Source: Eremococcus coleocola DSM 15696
Lineage (GTDB): Bacteria; Bacillota; Bacilli; Lactobacillales; Aerococcaceae
Length of the DNA stretch: 33,122 nucleotides
Assembly: GCF_000428865.1 (NCBI RefSeq)
Contig: NZ_AUAT01000026.1
Location: forward strand, 1 to 33,122
Direction of reading: 5' to 3'
The notes below the pieces were generated by a model. It had not been told where the DNA came from and ran no database searches. It was given only the letters and a program-made list of their open reading frames with translations. The position numbers and the translations under genes were made by a program. Of this stretch, positions 22,683 to 31,810 are shown piece after piece (position 1 is the first letter of the stretch; every line of letters starts with the position of its first letter).

Positions 22683-25058
22683 TTATTCAGCTGATTTCAA
22701 TTTCTTCCAAGTCCAATTTTCAACTTCAAATAAATCTTGGCCGTTTTCACGAATGTAGGCTTTATGTTCAGCTAATTTAGCCGTCATTTGATCTAAGAAT
22801 GCTTGTTCTTTATCACCATAAACCGCTTTAACAATGTCGCTAGCCATATGGAAACGATCCATTTCAGACATTACCCGCATATCAAATGGTGTGGTAATAT
22901 CGCCGTTTTCTCGATAACCATGTTCAAACAAATTACGATTTTGACGTCTGAAGAAGATATCTCTGATTAAACCTTCATAACCATGAAAACCAAAGATCAC
23001 TGGTTTTTCGGTGGTGAATAACTTATTGAATTCTTCATCACTTAAACCACGTGCATCAATGCTTGGATGTCTTAATTTAAGGATATCTAGTACATTAATG
23101 AAACGAACTTTTAATTGTGGGAAGGCTTCATTTACAATTGAAATTGCAGCTAAAGCTTCTAAGTTTGGTTCAGTACCAGCCGCTGCAACAACTACTTCAA
23201 CATCATCTTCTGATGCAGTTGAGGCCCAATCAATGACTTTATAACCATTAGCAACAATTTCTTCTGCTTCAGCCACACTATAGAATTGTGGGCGTAAGTG
23301 TTTTGAAGTAACAATAACGTTAATCTTGTCTTCACTTTGGAAAACATGATCCATTGTTGCTAAAACTGTATTAGTATCAGCTGGTAAATATTCACGAATA
23401 AATTCAGGAGTCTTTTCAGCTAAGTGAGTTAATAGGCCTGGATCTTGGTGAGTATAACCATTATGGTCTTGTTGGAAAACAGTAGAGGTAGCAATTAAGT
23501 TTAATGACGGATAATTCTTGCGCCATGAAGCATGTGTTTTAGATTTACGTAACCATTTGAAATGTTGGGTAATCATGGTATCGACTACACGTAAGAATGA
23601 TTCATATGATGCGAAGAAGCCATGACGGCCAGTTAAAACATAGCCTTCTAGGAAACCTTCGGCTTGATGTTCAGATAATTGTGAATCAATCACTCGACCT
23701 TCTGAAGAAATAGCTTCATCATAAGATTCATCTTTTGCTGCTAACCATTGACGGTTAGTTACATCGAAAACATGGTTTAAACGGTTTGACTTAGTTTCGT
23801 CTGGCCCAAAAATTCTAAAGTTTTTAGGATTCTTTTCAATTAAACGACCAGCGTATTTACCAAATTCAATCATATCTTGGGCAATAATTTGACCTGGTTC
23901 TTGAATATCAAAGGCAAATTCTTTCCAGTCTGCAGTATCCATTTTTTCTACGATACCTGCATTAGTGACAGGATTCATAGACATCCGTTTGTCACCCTTA
24001 GGTGAAATTTCAGCAATTTCAGCCACTAATTTACCTGATTCATCAAATAATTCTTCTGGTTTGTATGATTTTAACCAGTTAATTAAGGCGTCTACATGTT
24101 CCATATTCTTACCAGATACAGGAATTGGAACCTGGTGCGCTCTAAAGCCGCCTTCAATTGGATCCCCTGCCCATTCTTTTGGACCAGTCCAGCCTTTAGG
24201 TGTACGCACTAAAACAACTGGCCATTTAGGCATAGTCGCTTCTTCAGCAGAATGTTTACGAGCTTCAGCTTGAATTGCTTTAATTTCTTCAATGGCTTGG
24301 TCTAATTTTTCAGCCATAAGTGGGTGTACTTGATCAGGATCATTACCTTCAACAAAGATTGGGTTCCAACCTAAGCCAAGGAAATAATGGGTTAATTCTT
24401 CATCTGATTTACGAGATAAGATAGTAGGATTATGAATTTTACCACCATTTAGGTATAAAATTGGTAATACTGCACCATCGTTAACTGGGTTAATGAATAC
24501 ATTTGAGAACCAACCAGCCGCTAAAGGACCCGTTTCAGATTCACCATCACCTACTACAGTGGCGGCAATTAAATCAGGATTATCTAAAATTGCACCAGTA
24601 GCGTGGGATAATGAATAACCTAATTCGCCACCTTCATGGATAGAACCTGGTGTTTCAGGGGCAGCATGGGAAGCAATTCCGCCAGGGAAAGAGAAAATCT
24701 TGAAGAGTTTCTTCATACCTTCTACATCCTGGGTAATTTCTGGATATAACTCGGTATATGCACCATCAAGGTAAGCATTTGATACCATTACTTGACCACC
24801 ATGACCAGGGCCTTCAATATAAAACATATTTAAATCATATTTATTAATAACGCGGTTTAAATGAGCATAAATAAAGTTTTGGCCGGCAATAGTTCCCCAA
24901 TGACCAATTGGATTATTCTTAACATCTTTGGCTTCAATATCATTTCTTAATAATGGATTATCTTTTAAATACATTTGACCCACTGAGATATAATTAGCAG
25001 CACGCCACCAAGCATCCACTTTAGCTAGATATTCTTTCGAACTATAATTAATTGACAT
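22683..25058 (-). CDS. xfp: Xylulose-5-phosphate/fructose-6-phosphate phosphoketolase
   Basis: A thiamine-diphosphate enzyme that cleaves D-xylulose-5-phosphate (often also fructose-6-phosphate) with phosphate to acetyl-phosphate plus glyceraldehyde-3-phosphate (or erythrose-4-phosphate). The 791 residues are full length. Family signatures include [28 protein letters not shown], the TPP/Mg motif [13 protein letters not shown] with [10 protein letters not shown], and [10 protein letters not shown]. It starts at ATG 25058 behind GGGAGG. It follows ulaF after 98 bases with a hairpin between, so it may be partly read through from the ula promoter. The ascorbate route ends in its substrate. Whether it is the only phosphoketolase of the cell cannot be told. 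Confidence 0.95.
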   Translation of the reverse strand: MSINYSSKEYLAKVDAWWRAANYISVGQMYLKDNPLLRNDIEAKDVKNNPIGHWGTIAGQNFIYAHLNRVINKYDLNMFYIEGPGHGGQVMVSNAYLDGAYTELYPEITQDVEGMKKLFKIFSFPGGIASHAAPETPGSIHEGGELGYSLSHATGAILDNPDLIAATVVGDGESETGPLAAGWFSNVFINPVNDGAVLPILYLNGGKIHNPTILSRKSDEELTHYFLGLGWNPIFVEGNDPDQVHPLMAEKLDQAIEEIKAIQAEARKHSAEEATMPKWPVVLVRTPKGWTGPKEWAGDPIEGGFRAHQVPIPVSGKNMEHVDALINWLKSYKPEELFDESGKLVAEIAEISPKGDKRMSMNPVTNAGIVEKMDTADWKEFAFDIQEPGQIIAQDMIEFGKYAGRLIEKNPKNFRIFGPDETKSNRLNHVFDVTNRQWLAAKDESYDEAISSEGRVIDSQLSEHQAEGFLEGYVLTGRHGFFASYESFLRVVDTMITQHFKWLRKSKTHASWRKNYPSLNLIATSTVFQQDHNGYTHQDPGLLTHLAEKTPEFIREYLPADTNTVLATMDHVFQSEDKINVIVTSKHLRPQFYSVAEAEEIVANGYKVIDWASTASEDDVEVVVAAAGTEPNLEALAAISIVNEAFPQLKVRFINVLDILKLRHPSIDARGLSDEEFNKLFTTEKPVIFGFHGYEGLIRDIFFRRQNRNLFEHGYRENGDITTPFDMRVMSEMDRFHMASDIVKAVYGDKEQAFLDQMTAKLAEHKAYIRENGQDLFEVENWTWKKLKSAE

Positions 25059-25103
25059 AATGTCCTCCCTTAAATTCTGTTATATAATTTCTTAAAAAGA
25101 ATA

Positions 25104-25140
25104 ATAGTAGTCTTTAATATCTTCAACTAAAGACTACTAT
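25104..25140 (-). terminator. Hairpin between ulaF and xfp
   Basis: Minus strand: ATAGTAGTCTTTA (25140-25128) is perfectly complementary to TAAAGACTACTAT (25116-25104), followed by TATTCTTTTT. The T-run is interrupted, so it may be an attenuator that lowers xfp read-through rather than a full stop. Confidence 0.65.
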
Positions 25141-25156
25141 CATATCAAAGATTTAA

Positions 25157-25873
25157 TCAGCCTTGACCATAATAAGCATTTTTACCATGTTTACGTAAAT
25201 AATGTTTATCTAACATATACTGTGGTAATAAATTCTTATCTGTCATGATAGATTCAGTACCACTTGCCATAGCACAAGATTCATCTAATACAAGACTATT
25301 CTCTACTGCTTTTGATACGCTTGTGCCCCAAGTAAATGGACCATGTCCATTTACTAATACTGCCGAAATAGCTAAAGGATCAATATTTTGTTCTTCAAAA
25401 GTTTCAACAATCACTTTACCTGTATTGCCTTCATAGTCAGCTTCTACTTCTTCCTTGGTCAATTGACGGGTATTAGGTACTGGACCATAGAAAGTGTCTG
25501 CGTGAGTAGTACCATAAACTGGTAATTCACGCCCGGATTGGGCCCAAATCACAGCGTTTCGACTATGCGTATGAACAATAGATTGAACATCTTTGAAATT
25601 CCGATATAACTCTACATGAGTTTTTAAATCTGAAGACGGTTTAAGACTATCTTCTTCAAGAATATTCCCCTCTAAATCAGTCACAACCATTTGTTCTTTA
25701 GCCATCTTCTTATAATCAACACCGCTAGGCTTGATTACTATGATACCCAAATCGCGATTAATTTCACTAACATTTCCCCAAGTTAAAACAACTAGTCCTA
25801 ATTGAGGTAATGCCATATTCCCTTCAAAAACTCTTTCTTTCATGGCAGAAATTATTTCATTTCTAGAACTCAT
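25157..25873 (-). CDS. ulaF: L-ribulose-5-phosphate 4-epimerase
   Basis: Converts L-ribulose-5-phosphate to D-xylulose-5-phosphate, the last step of L-ascorbate breakdown. The 238-residue class II aldolase/epimerase has the Zn-binding histidines in VHTHSRN (H101, H103) and VNGHGPF (H177), plus SSDLKTHVELYR and GTTHADTFYG. The start overlaps the end of ulaE by 11 bases, with GGAGG inside ulaE, so translation is probably coupled. Sequence is close to AraD as well; the operon marks it as UlaF. Confidence 0.92.
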   Translation of the reverse strand: MSSRNEIISAMKERVFEGNMALPQLGLVVLTWGNVSEINRDLGIIVIKPSGVDYKKMAKEQMVVTDLEGNILEEDSLKPSSDLKTHVELYRNFKDVQSIVHTHSRNAVIWAQSGRELPVYGTTHADTFYGPVPNTRQLTKEEVEADYEGNTGKVIVETFEEQNIDPLAISAVLVNGHGPFTWGTSVSKAVENSLVLDESCAMASGTESIMTDKNLLPQYMLDKHYLRKHGKNAYYGQG

Positions 25874-26720
25874 ATCCAGCCTCCTTAAAGATTGGCAATA
25901 GATAATCTAAAGCTTTTTGAATTTCAAGTTCCGGTTGATCACTGGTTTCACTCCACATTTCAATTAAGAAGGTTCCCTCATAATCTAAGCGTTTTAGAAT
26001 TCGTAAACAAGCTAGAATATCAACATCCCCTTGGCCAAATGGAACATTTTTGAATTGACCTTCAAAATCAACTGTGACATTTTTAGTGTCTTTTACGTGA
26101 ACAGCCACTATTGAATCAATTCCCATTTCTAATTCATAAGCTAGATCATTTTCTGGCCAAGCATTTAAGTTACCTAAGTCAGGATATACTTGCAACCATG
26201 GTGATTTGACTTGGGCTTTAATTTTATTGAATTTACTAATTGAATTTATAAAAGGATCGTCCATAATTTCAATAGACAACATAACTTGCTTAGCGGCTGC
26301 CATTTTGACAGCTTTTTTTAGATTAACGATGAAATTCTCACGCGTAGATAGAGATTTCTCATCATAATAGACATCATAGCCAGCTAATTGGATATTTCTA
26401 ACACCCAAACGGCTTGCTAAATCGATGGCTTTATCCATCATTTCCAAAGCCTTAGCTTGGACTTCAGAATCAAGGGAACCAAATGGGAAACGACGATGGC
26501 CACTCAAACAAATGGAAAAAATACCTACGCCTGTTTCATTAATTGCCTTTTGAACAGCTAGAATCTCAGCTTCATCCCAATCTAAACGTGCTAAACGTTC
26601 ATCGGTTTCATCAATTGACATTTCTACAAATTTAAAGCCTAATTTTTGGGCGATTTGTAAGCGTTGTGCCCAAGAGATATTTTTTGGTAGAGCTTTTTCA
26701 TAAATACCTAGTGATGACAT
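25863..26720 (-). CDS. ulaE: L-xylulose-5-phosphate 3-epimerase
   Basis: Converts L-xylulose-5-phosphate to L-ribulose-5-phosphate. The 285-residue TIM-barrel has the family's metal and catalytic positions in SIEIMDDPF (E151), VYPDLGNLNAW (D181), AVHVKDT (H208) and FLIEMWSE (E254). The N-terminus GIYEKALPKNISW is typical of the SgbU/UlaE group. It starts two bases after the ulaD stop codon. Confidence 0.93.
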   Translation of the reverse strand: MSSLGIYEKALPKNISWAQRLQIAQKLGFKFVEMSIDETDERLARLDWDEAEILAVQKAINETGVGIFSICLSGHRRFPFGSLDSEVQAKALEMMDKAIDLASRLGVRNIQLAGYDVYYDEKSLSTRENFIVNLKKAVKMAAAKQVMLSIEIMDDPFINSISKFNKIKAQVKSPWLQVYPDLGNLNAWPENDLAYELEMGIDSIVAVHVKDTKNVTVDFEGQFKNVPFGQGDVDILACLRILKRLDYEGTFLIEMWSETSDQPELEIQKALDYLLPIFKEAGYEF

Positions 26721-26722
26721 AA

Positions 26723-27364
26723 TTACTCACTCCAAAAATCTACAATTTTTTGTTTCAAGGCATGAGCCGCTTGAGCTGGGTTTTCCGCTTCGGTGATGGC
26801 ACGGCCAGCAATAAAGGTATAAACATCTACGCCTTTGAATAGGTCAATAGTATCGATGGTTAAGCCACCTGTTACTGAAACTTTAAATCCCATTTCCACT
26901 AATTTTTTAACTTTGTTCAAATCTTTTTCACCCCAAGTAACACCTGCAAGTAGGGCATCACGACTTTGGTGGTAGACAACTTGATCAATACCTGCATCTA
27001 ACCAAGATTGTGCTTGTTCATATGTCCAATCTCCATATAATTCAACTTGGATATGATCAATTTCTTTTTTAGCAGCGATCATGGTTGCTACTTCGGCACA
27101 ACAGATACAAGTCATAGTATCTGCTCCTTGATTTTTACAATTCTTAGCAACTGTACCACCAGCATCCGCACATTTTGTGTCTGCAACAATAGTTTTATCT
27201 GGAAATAAAGTGCTTAATATCTTAACTACAGAACTACCAACTTCTAACATTAAAACAGTACCAGCTTCGACAACATCTACTTCATTACCAACAGAAACTG
27301 CAGCATTGATTGCATCTGCTGTATTAGAATGATCAAGAGCTACTTGTAATTTTGGAATAGCCAT
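26723..27364 (-). CDS. ulaD: 3-keto-L-gulonate-6-phosphate decarboxylase
   Basis: Decarboxylates 3-keto-L-gulonate-6-phosphate to L-xylulose-5-phosphate with Mg2+. The 213-residue OMP-decarboxylase-superfamily barrel shows the family's Asp-Glu-Asp-Lys set at D11, E33, D62 and K64 (LQVALDHSN, VVEAGT, VADTKCADAGG). It has the C-terminal phosphate site VSVTGGL and FIAGRAI. It starts at ATG 27364 behind AAGGAG, 22 bases after ulaB. Hexulose-6-phosphate synthase is the nearest alternative; the ula context excludes it. Confidence 0.94.
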   Translation of the reverse strand: MAIPKLQVALDHSNTADAINAAVSVGNEVDVVEAGTVLMLEVGSSVVKILSTLFPDKTIVADTKCADAGGTVAKNCKNQGADTMTCICCAEVATMIAAKKEIDHIQVELYGDWTYEQAQSWLDAGIDQVVYHQSRDALLAGVTWGEKDLNKVKKLVEMGFKVSVTGGLTIDTIDLFKGVDVYTFIAGRAITEAENPAQAAHALKQKIVDFWSE

Positions 27365-27386
27365 AATTATCTCCTTTTATGCAAGC

Positions 27387-27692
27387 TTATTTATAAAATT
27401 TAGTTTTAAATTCGTTTTCTTCAATTGCTTTAGTTACTTCTTGTTCGGACATTACATTTTTGATACCGATAACGGTAACACCATAATCATTTTTTGCACG
27501 GTCAAACATAGACACAAAATTTACTGGAGTAAACACAGCATCAAAGTTCTTAGCAGTATTTTTACCTTCAGAAACTGCAGTTTGGTGAATTTGAGTAATT
27601 TTTAAGTTTTGTTTTTTCATTGCTTTTTCCACAGTTTTACGTAACATCAAACTAGTACCTGAACCATTACCACATGCGACTAAAATTCTCAT
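27387..27692 (-). CDS. ulaB: PTS L-ascorbate EIIB
   Basis: The 101-residue EIIB of the ascorbate type has the phosphorylation loop at its very start, MRILVACGNGSGTS, with active Cys7. It takes phosphate from UlaC and gives it to ascorbate bound by UlaA. It lies 17 bases after ulaA behind GGAGG. Confidence 0.93.
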   Translation of the reverse strand: MRILVACGNGSGTSLMLRKTVEKAMKKQNLKITQIHQTAVSEGKNTAKNFDAVFTPVNFVSMFDRAKNDYGVTVIGIKNVMSEQEVTKAIEENEFKTKFYK

Positions 27693-27709
27693 TTAAAAGT
27701 CCTCCTTTA

Positions 27710-29197
27710 TTACTTTTCAGCTAAAAAGCGTTTGGCATATTCATCATAATCCTCAGTGACCATAAAGTAACCTTCTGGGTTATTTCGATATTGTAATTGA
27801 GGAATCATGATTAAAATGAAGACAACTACAGCAATACCTACATAGCCCAATAATTTCATAATTACTGCAAATCCTGGCCATACAGTTGCCCAGTCAAACA
27901 TACCTAGGTAACCTCCGTATTGTGATAGACCAATCCAAGTTGCAAATAAGGCTGAACCAAATACTTGGATTAAACCTGAAATGAATGGGAATATCATAGC
28001 AGCTTTAGCGCCACCACGGTTATTAGCAAATGTTGCGATTACTGCGTTATCAAAGAACAATGGGATAAATCCTGCAATAACAACAGTTGGTGATTTTAAG
28101 GCGATTAATAAACCAATTGCTAAGAATTGACCTAAAGCACCGAATAAGAAACCAATCGTAACGGCATTTGGTGAACCAAAGCCGAAGGTAGCAGCCACAT
28201 CGATACCTGGTACAGCACCTGGTAACCATTTGTTCGCAATACCTTGGAAGGATTCAGTTAATTCAGCAACGAAGGTTCTAACTCCTAATTGCAAGATAGC
28301 AAGATAAACAGCAAAGTGAAGCGCATTTTTCAAGATGTAGAAGAAGAAGTTATCTGTTTCTAACATAAATTCAGATTTTACAAGATATGGTTTACCTAAG
28401 ATTAAGAAGATAATACCAAAGAAGAATAACATTAAAATAGAAGTAGCTACCATATTTTCATTAAAGATAGATAAGAAGCCTGGCAACTCAATATCTTCCA
28501 AGCGTTTAGACCCTTTATCCTTAGCATCTTTTTTGTGCATTTTTTCTGCCATTTTAGCAAAGAAAGCAGTACCAAACATTTGTTGGTGAGCGATAGCAAA
28601 ACCAGCACCTTCAGTTAACTCTTGAGTGATGCCAACCGTTAAGTTTGAACCAACTGCCCAGTACAGACCAAGGATAATTGACATTACAACCAGAGTAGGA
28701 ATCCGACCCAAAGTTGGGAAACAGAAAAGAATAATCCAGAAAGCAGTAGAAGCTTGTTGAACTTGAACATTACCGGTGGTAAAGACAGCTCTAAGCTTAG
28801 TGTATTTATTGAAACGCACTAAAATAATATTTATTATAAAAGCAAAGAGTAAGAGTAGCATTACATCGGCAAAAGCTCGGCCAAAGGTTTCTTCAACCCC
28901 TGCTGTAACCGCATTTTGTCCAAAATATGGATCAATAACCATCGCATCTAAGTTAAAACGATCCTTTAATCCCACCAAAATAGGTCGGAAGTTATTTATC
29001 AACCCCCCAGAACCGACACTCAAGATAAAGTAACCTACTGTAGCCTTTAGAAAGCCCGCAATACTTTCGTAAAGAGGTCTTTCTAGTAAGATGTAACCGA
29101 TTAATACAATAAAACCAATTAAGAAGGCAGGTTGCGTTAAGATATTACTAGCAAAGAACTCCCAAATCTTAAAAAGGAAATCTAAAATTGTCTGCAT
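27710..29197 (-). CDS. ulaA: PTS L-ascorbate EIIC
   Basis: The 495-residue membrane channel of the SgaT/UlaA family has about eleven membrane segments. Conserved blocks include GYILLERPLYESIAGFLKA, TVGYFILSVGSGGL, AVTAGVEETFGRAFADVM and PGIDVAATFGFGSPNAVT. It moves L-ascorbate inward with phosphorylation at C6. It is between ulaC and ulaB, with short gaps, so the three PTS subunits are made together. Confidence 0.95.
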   Translation of the reverse strand: MQTILDFLFKIWEFFASNILTQPAFLIGFIVLIGYILLERPLYESIAGFLKATVGYFILSVGSGGLINNFRPILVGLKDRFNLDAMVIDPYFGQNAVTAGVEETFGRAFADVMLLLLFAFIINIILVRFNKYTKLRAVFTTGNVQVQQASTAFWIILFCFPTLGRIPTLVVMSIILGLYWAVGSNLTVGITQELTEGAGFAIAHQQMFGTAFFAKMAEKMHKKDAKDKGSKRLEDIELPGFLSIFNENMVATSILMLFFFGIIFLILGKPYLVKSEFMLETDNFFFYILKNALHFAVYLAILQLGVRTFVAELTESFQGIANKWLPGAVPGIDVAATFGFGSPNAVTIGFLFGALGQFLAIGLLIALKSPTVVIAGFIPLFFDNAVIATFANNRGGAKAAMIFPFISGLIQVFGSALFATWIGLSQYGGYLGMFDWATVWPGFAVIMKLLGYVGIAVVVFILIMIPQLQYRNNPEGYFMVTEDYDEYAKRFLAEK

Positions 29198-29211
29198 AAA
29201 TATTGCTCCCT

Positions 29212-29661
29212 CTATAGAATAACCTTCAATTCATCAATAGAATTGACATCTTTTAATTTTTCTAATAGATCTTCGTCTGATAATAATTCCATTAATTGAG
29301 TAATATTATTTAGATGATGATCAGAATCTTTTGCTGCTAAGGTGAAAAATAACTTAGCATTTTTTTCTTCATTATTTTCTTGATCGAAGAATTTAATATC
29401 TTCTTTAAATTTAGTCATAGCGATAGCTGTGCCTAAAACACCAGGACTGCTTGGATTAGCATGTGGCATGGCCACATCAGGGATAATCACAATATATGGG
29501 CCAAATTTTTCGACACTAGCAATAATCTCGTTACTATATTCTTCAGTAATGTATTCATGCTCAATTAGCTTAGCGCAAGATAATTTGATAGCATCTTGCC
29601 AACTAGAGGGAGCTTCTTGATAGAATGCAACAAGATCTTTTTCAATTAGTTCATTTAACAT
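29212..29661 (-). CDS. ulaC: PTS L-ascorbate EIIA
   Basis: The 149-residue EIIA of the mannitol/fructose-ascorbate type has the phosphorylated histidine in PDVAMPHANPSSPGV (H67). It relays phosphate from HPr to UlaB. The start at ATG 29661 follows AGGAG, 15 bases after ulaG. Confidence 0.93.
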   Translation of the reverse strand: MLNELIEKDLVAFYQEAPSSWQDAIKLSCAKLIEHEYITEEYSNEIIASVEKFGPYIVIIPDVAMPHANPSSPGVLGTAIAMTKFKEDIKFFDQENNEEKNAKLFFTLAAKDSDHHLNNITQLMELLSDEDLLEKLKDVNSIDELKVIL

Positions 29662-29676
29662 ATTAAACTCCTAGAC

Positions 29677-30741
29677 CTATAAGAATGAAGGGAATGGGAC
29701 ATCTTGATCAACAGAGAATACATCATGGAAACCACGATCATACATATAACGTAAGCGATTTGTATCTTGTGGGTATTGATAACCACCACCAACTTGCCAG
29801 ATAAATGGTTGGAATTGATATTGCAAACGATCTTTCTTGAATTCCCATAATTTGACAATTTCTTCAGGGTCAGAATAGAAGTTAGTCCAAATATCATAGT
29901 GAAGAGGGATAACAACTTTACATTGTAATGATTCGGCCATACGTAATACATCAACAGAGGTTAATTTATCCATAATTCCAGGAGGATTTTCACCAAAGTT
30001 AACCATGGCAACATCGATATCATTTTCCAAACCATGTTTAGCAAAACGCACAGAATAATGAGAGTCAGCAGCATGGTAAAGATTACCACCTGAAGTTTCA
30101 AATAAAATATTTACTGCCATATCATCCATTTCAGGAACTGGATTACCAGCTAGTTGAACATTTACATCGTCTTCAGAAATTAAGGCTGTTCTATCAAATG
30201 AATCTAATGCTTTAATATTAATAGAGCCAACTTTAACTTGGTCACCTGGTTTTAAAACGATGGTACGTTCTTCAGGGACACCCCAGTCTAACCAAGTTTC
30301 AACAACTTTTTTAGGACCGACAAATTTAGCTTCTGGACAATTAGTCATAACACAAGCAGCAGTTGTTAAATCTAAATGATCTGAGTGAATGTGAGAAACT
30401 ACCAAAGCGTCAACATCTTTGATTTCAAAGGGGTCAATGACAAAAGGCATATTTCTTCTGTTTGGTTGCATTGCTTGCACACCAGACATTCGCATCATTT
30501 GGTGACCTTTACGCATAGTGCCATCACCATGCGTTTTTTTACCAGTACCATTCCACATATCCATCACAATATTTGTGCCTTCATGTGATTTCAACCAAAT
30601 TCCACAGCATCCTAGCCACCACATGGCAAAAGATTTTTCCTTAACTTGAGTCATGGCAATTTCTTCGTTTAACCATGTCCCCCATTCAGGAAAAGTGGCT
30701 TTAAGCCATTTTTCTTTGCTAACTTCTTGAATCTTACTCAT
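29677..30741 (-). CDS. ulaG: L-ascorbate-6-phosphate lactonase
   Basis: Hydrolyses L-ascorbate-6-phosphate to 3-keto-L-gulonate-6-phosphate. The 354-residue metallo-beta-lactamase-fold enzyme has the metal motif SHIHSDHLD (H117, H119, D121, H122), a further ligand region YHAADSHYS, and VIPLHYDIWTNF. UlaG-specific features are GCCGIWLKSHEGTN near the N-terminus and the RRNMPFVIDPF segment. First gene of the operon behind GAGGAGGG, directly under the promoter at 30770-30798. Placing the lactonase before the PTS genes differs from the E. coli layout, where ulaG is a separate divergent unit. Confidence 0.95.
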   Translation of the reverse strand: MSKIQEVSKEKWLKATFPEWGTWLNEEIAMTQVKEKSFAMWWLGCCGIWLKSHEGTNIVMDMWNGTGKKTHGDGTMRKGHQMMRMSGVQAMQPNRRNMPFVIDPFEIKDVDALVVSHIHSDHLDLTTAACVMTNCPEAKFVGPKKVVETWLDWGVPEERTIVLKPGDQVKVGSINIKALDSFDRTALISEDDVNVQLAGNPVPEMDDMAVNILFETSGGNLYHAADSHYSVRFAKHGLENDIDVAMVNFGENPPGIMDKLTSVDVLRMAESLQCKVVIPLHYDIWTNFYSDPEEIVKLWEFKKDRLQYQFQPFIWQVGGGYQYPQDTNRLRYMYDRGFHDVFSVDQDVPFPSFL

Positions 30742-30769
30742 AAGATCCCTCCTCTTATTTTATGGACTA

Positions 30770-30798
30770 AGCATAACAAAAAAAAATACCGCTTACAA
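30770..30798 (-). promoter_or_regulatory. ula operon promoter with a T9 spacer tract and cre-like site
   Basis: Minus strand: -35 TTGTAA (30798-30793), exactly 17 spacer bases, -10 TATGCT (30775-30770). Nine of the spacer bases are an uninterrupted T-run (30786-30778), which makes the spacing prone to slippage. The sequence TTGTAAGCGGTATTT (30798-30784) over the -35 matches the loose cre consensus with one mismatch. Confidence 0.6.
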
Positions 30799-30806
30799 TA
30801 GATTTC

Positions 30807-30832
30807 GAACATAAAGTAAATATTTATTGTTC
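30807..30832. promoter_or_regulatory. Candidate UlaR operator
   Basis: The inverted arms GAACATAAA (30807-30815) and TTTATTGTTC (30823-30832) flank seven A/T-rich bases; the arms differ by a single extra base. It overlaps the -35 of ulaR and lies just upstream of the -35 of the ula operon, so one bound site could control both. A further AAACAT...ATGTT occurs at 30837-30850. Confidence 0.45.
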
Positions 30833-30855
30833 ATTTAAACATAAAATGTTATAAT
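30827..30855 (+). promoter_or_regulatory. ulaR promoter
   Basis: -35 TTGTTC (30827-30832, 4 of 6), 17-base spacer, perfect -10 TATAAT (30850-30855). The start codon lies 22 bases downstream with GAGGTGAT before it. Confidence 0.65.
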
Positions 30856-30877
30856 TCAAATATTATGAGGTGATCTA

Positions 30878-31639
30878 ATGAAAAATAGTTATAAAATAAT
30901 CAATCAAAGACGTGATCAGATTTTAAGAATAGTCCACACTTCGGAAGAAGTATCAGTAACCGAGTTATCAAAGCTATTGAATGTCTCTCCTATGACTGTT
31001 AGGCGAGATTTAGAGTACATGGATAAAAAAGGTTTTTTAAAACGTACCCATGGCGGAGCAAAAACCCTTACTTCTCCTTTAAAAAACAAGAGTTATGATA
31101 CCATGGTAGCTGTTGAAAAAATTGCACAGAAAGCTTCTTACTACATAGAACCCAATTCAACTATTTTTATTAATTCAAGTTTAACGGCTCTTTTATCTAT
31201 AAAGTATGCTTCAGATAAAATATTCACTATAGTAACGAACAATATGGATATTAATACTAAGGATATAAACGCAAATACGAATATAATTTTAACCGGTGGC
31301 GAACTACGATATCCCAAAAATGCTTTAGTTGGTGATATTGCAATTAACACTTTAAGCAATATTTCCGCTGATATTGCCATTATAGGGTGTTCTGGCATCA
31401 GTGCTGAAAAGGGCATTACCACTAATAATGTCCACGAAGCAAAGGTAAACCAACAAATGGTTAGTCACACTAATAATTTAGTCGTTGCAGTAGCTAACAG
31501 AGATAAAATAGGTAACAATACCAATTTTACTATGTGTGATATTTCTTTTATAGATATCCTAATCACAGATTATGATGAAGTAACGGAAGAACTTCAGCAT
31601 ATCATAGATTCTGGAGTGGAAGTTATAAATGTAAAATAA
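30878..31639 (+). CDS. ulaR: DeoR-family regulator of the L-ascorbate operon
   Basis: The 253-residue DeoR-type protein has an N-terminal winged helix-turn-helix (RRDQILRIVHTSEEVSV, then LLNVSPMTVRRDLEYM, about 10-60), the DeoR signature KRTHGGA, and a sugar-phosphate-binding DeoR C-domain (about 75-235; TNNMDIN, LTGGELRYPKNALVG, IGCSGIS). E. coli UlaR binds ascorbate-6-phosphate. Divergent position next to ulaG makes this the likely ula regulator; repression or activation is not decided by the sequence. It is followed by an IS element 11 bases past its stop; the hairpin in that IS may serve as its terminator. Confidence 0.88.
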   Translation: MKNSYKIINQRRDQILRIVHTSEEVSVTELSKLLNVSPMTVRRDLEYMDKKGFLKRTHGGAKTLTSPLKNKSYDTMVAVEKIAQKASYYIEPNSTIFINSSLTALLSIKYASDKIFTIVTNNMDINTKDINANTNIILTGGELRYPKNALVGDIAINTLSNISADIAIIGCSGISAEKGITTNNVHEAKVNQQMVSHTNNLVVAVANRDKIGNNTNFTMCDISFIDILITDYDEVTEELQHIIDSGVEVINVK

Positions 31640-31676
31640 TTGAAGCAAAAGGGGCTGTATTAAAAGTCCCTAAAAT

Positions 31677-31721
31677 AAAAACCGCCACAAACACTGGTAT
31701 TAAATCGTTTGTGGCGGTTTT
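31677..31721 (+). terminator. Hairpin inside the IS left end
   Basis: AACCGCCACAAAC (31680-31692) is perfectly complementary to GTTTGTGGCGGTT (31707-31719), with TT following. It shields the transposase from outside transcription and probably ends the ulaR transcript. Confidence 0.7.
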
Positions 31722-31745
31722 GTCGTATAATAAAAGTAATAAAAA

Positions 31746-31771
31746 AGCAGAAAGTTAACGACCTTTCTGCT
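31746..31771 (+). other. Second hairpin in the transposase leader
   Basis: AGCAGAAAG (31746-31754) pairs with CTTTCTGCT (31763-31771) around an eight-base loop. It lies about 40 bases before the transposase start and may limit its expression. Confidence 0.5.
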
Positions 31772-31810
31772 CCACAATTATCCCCCCACACATTAGAAAG
31801 GACAATTATC

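Noticed and set aside
29655-29954. Minus-strand frame of 99 codons overlapping the 3' part of ulaG
   Set aside because: Out of frame inside the well-conserved ulaG; no start site signals.
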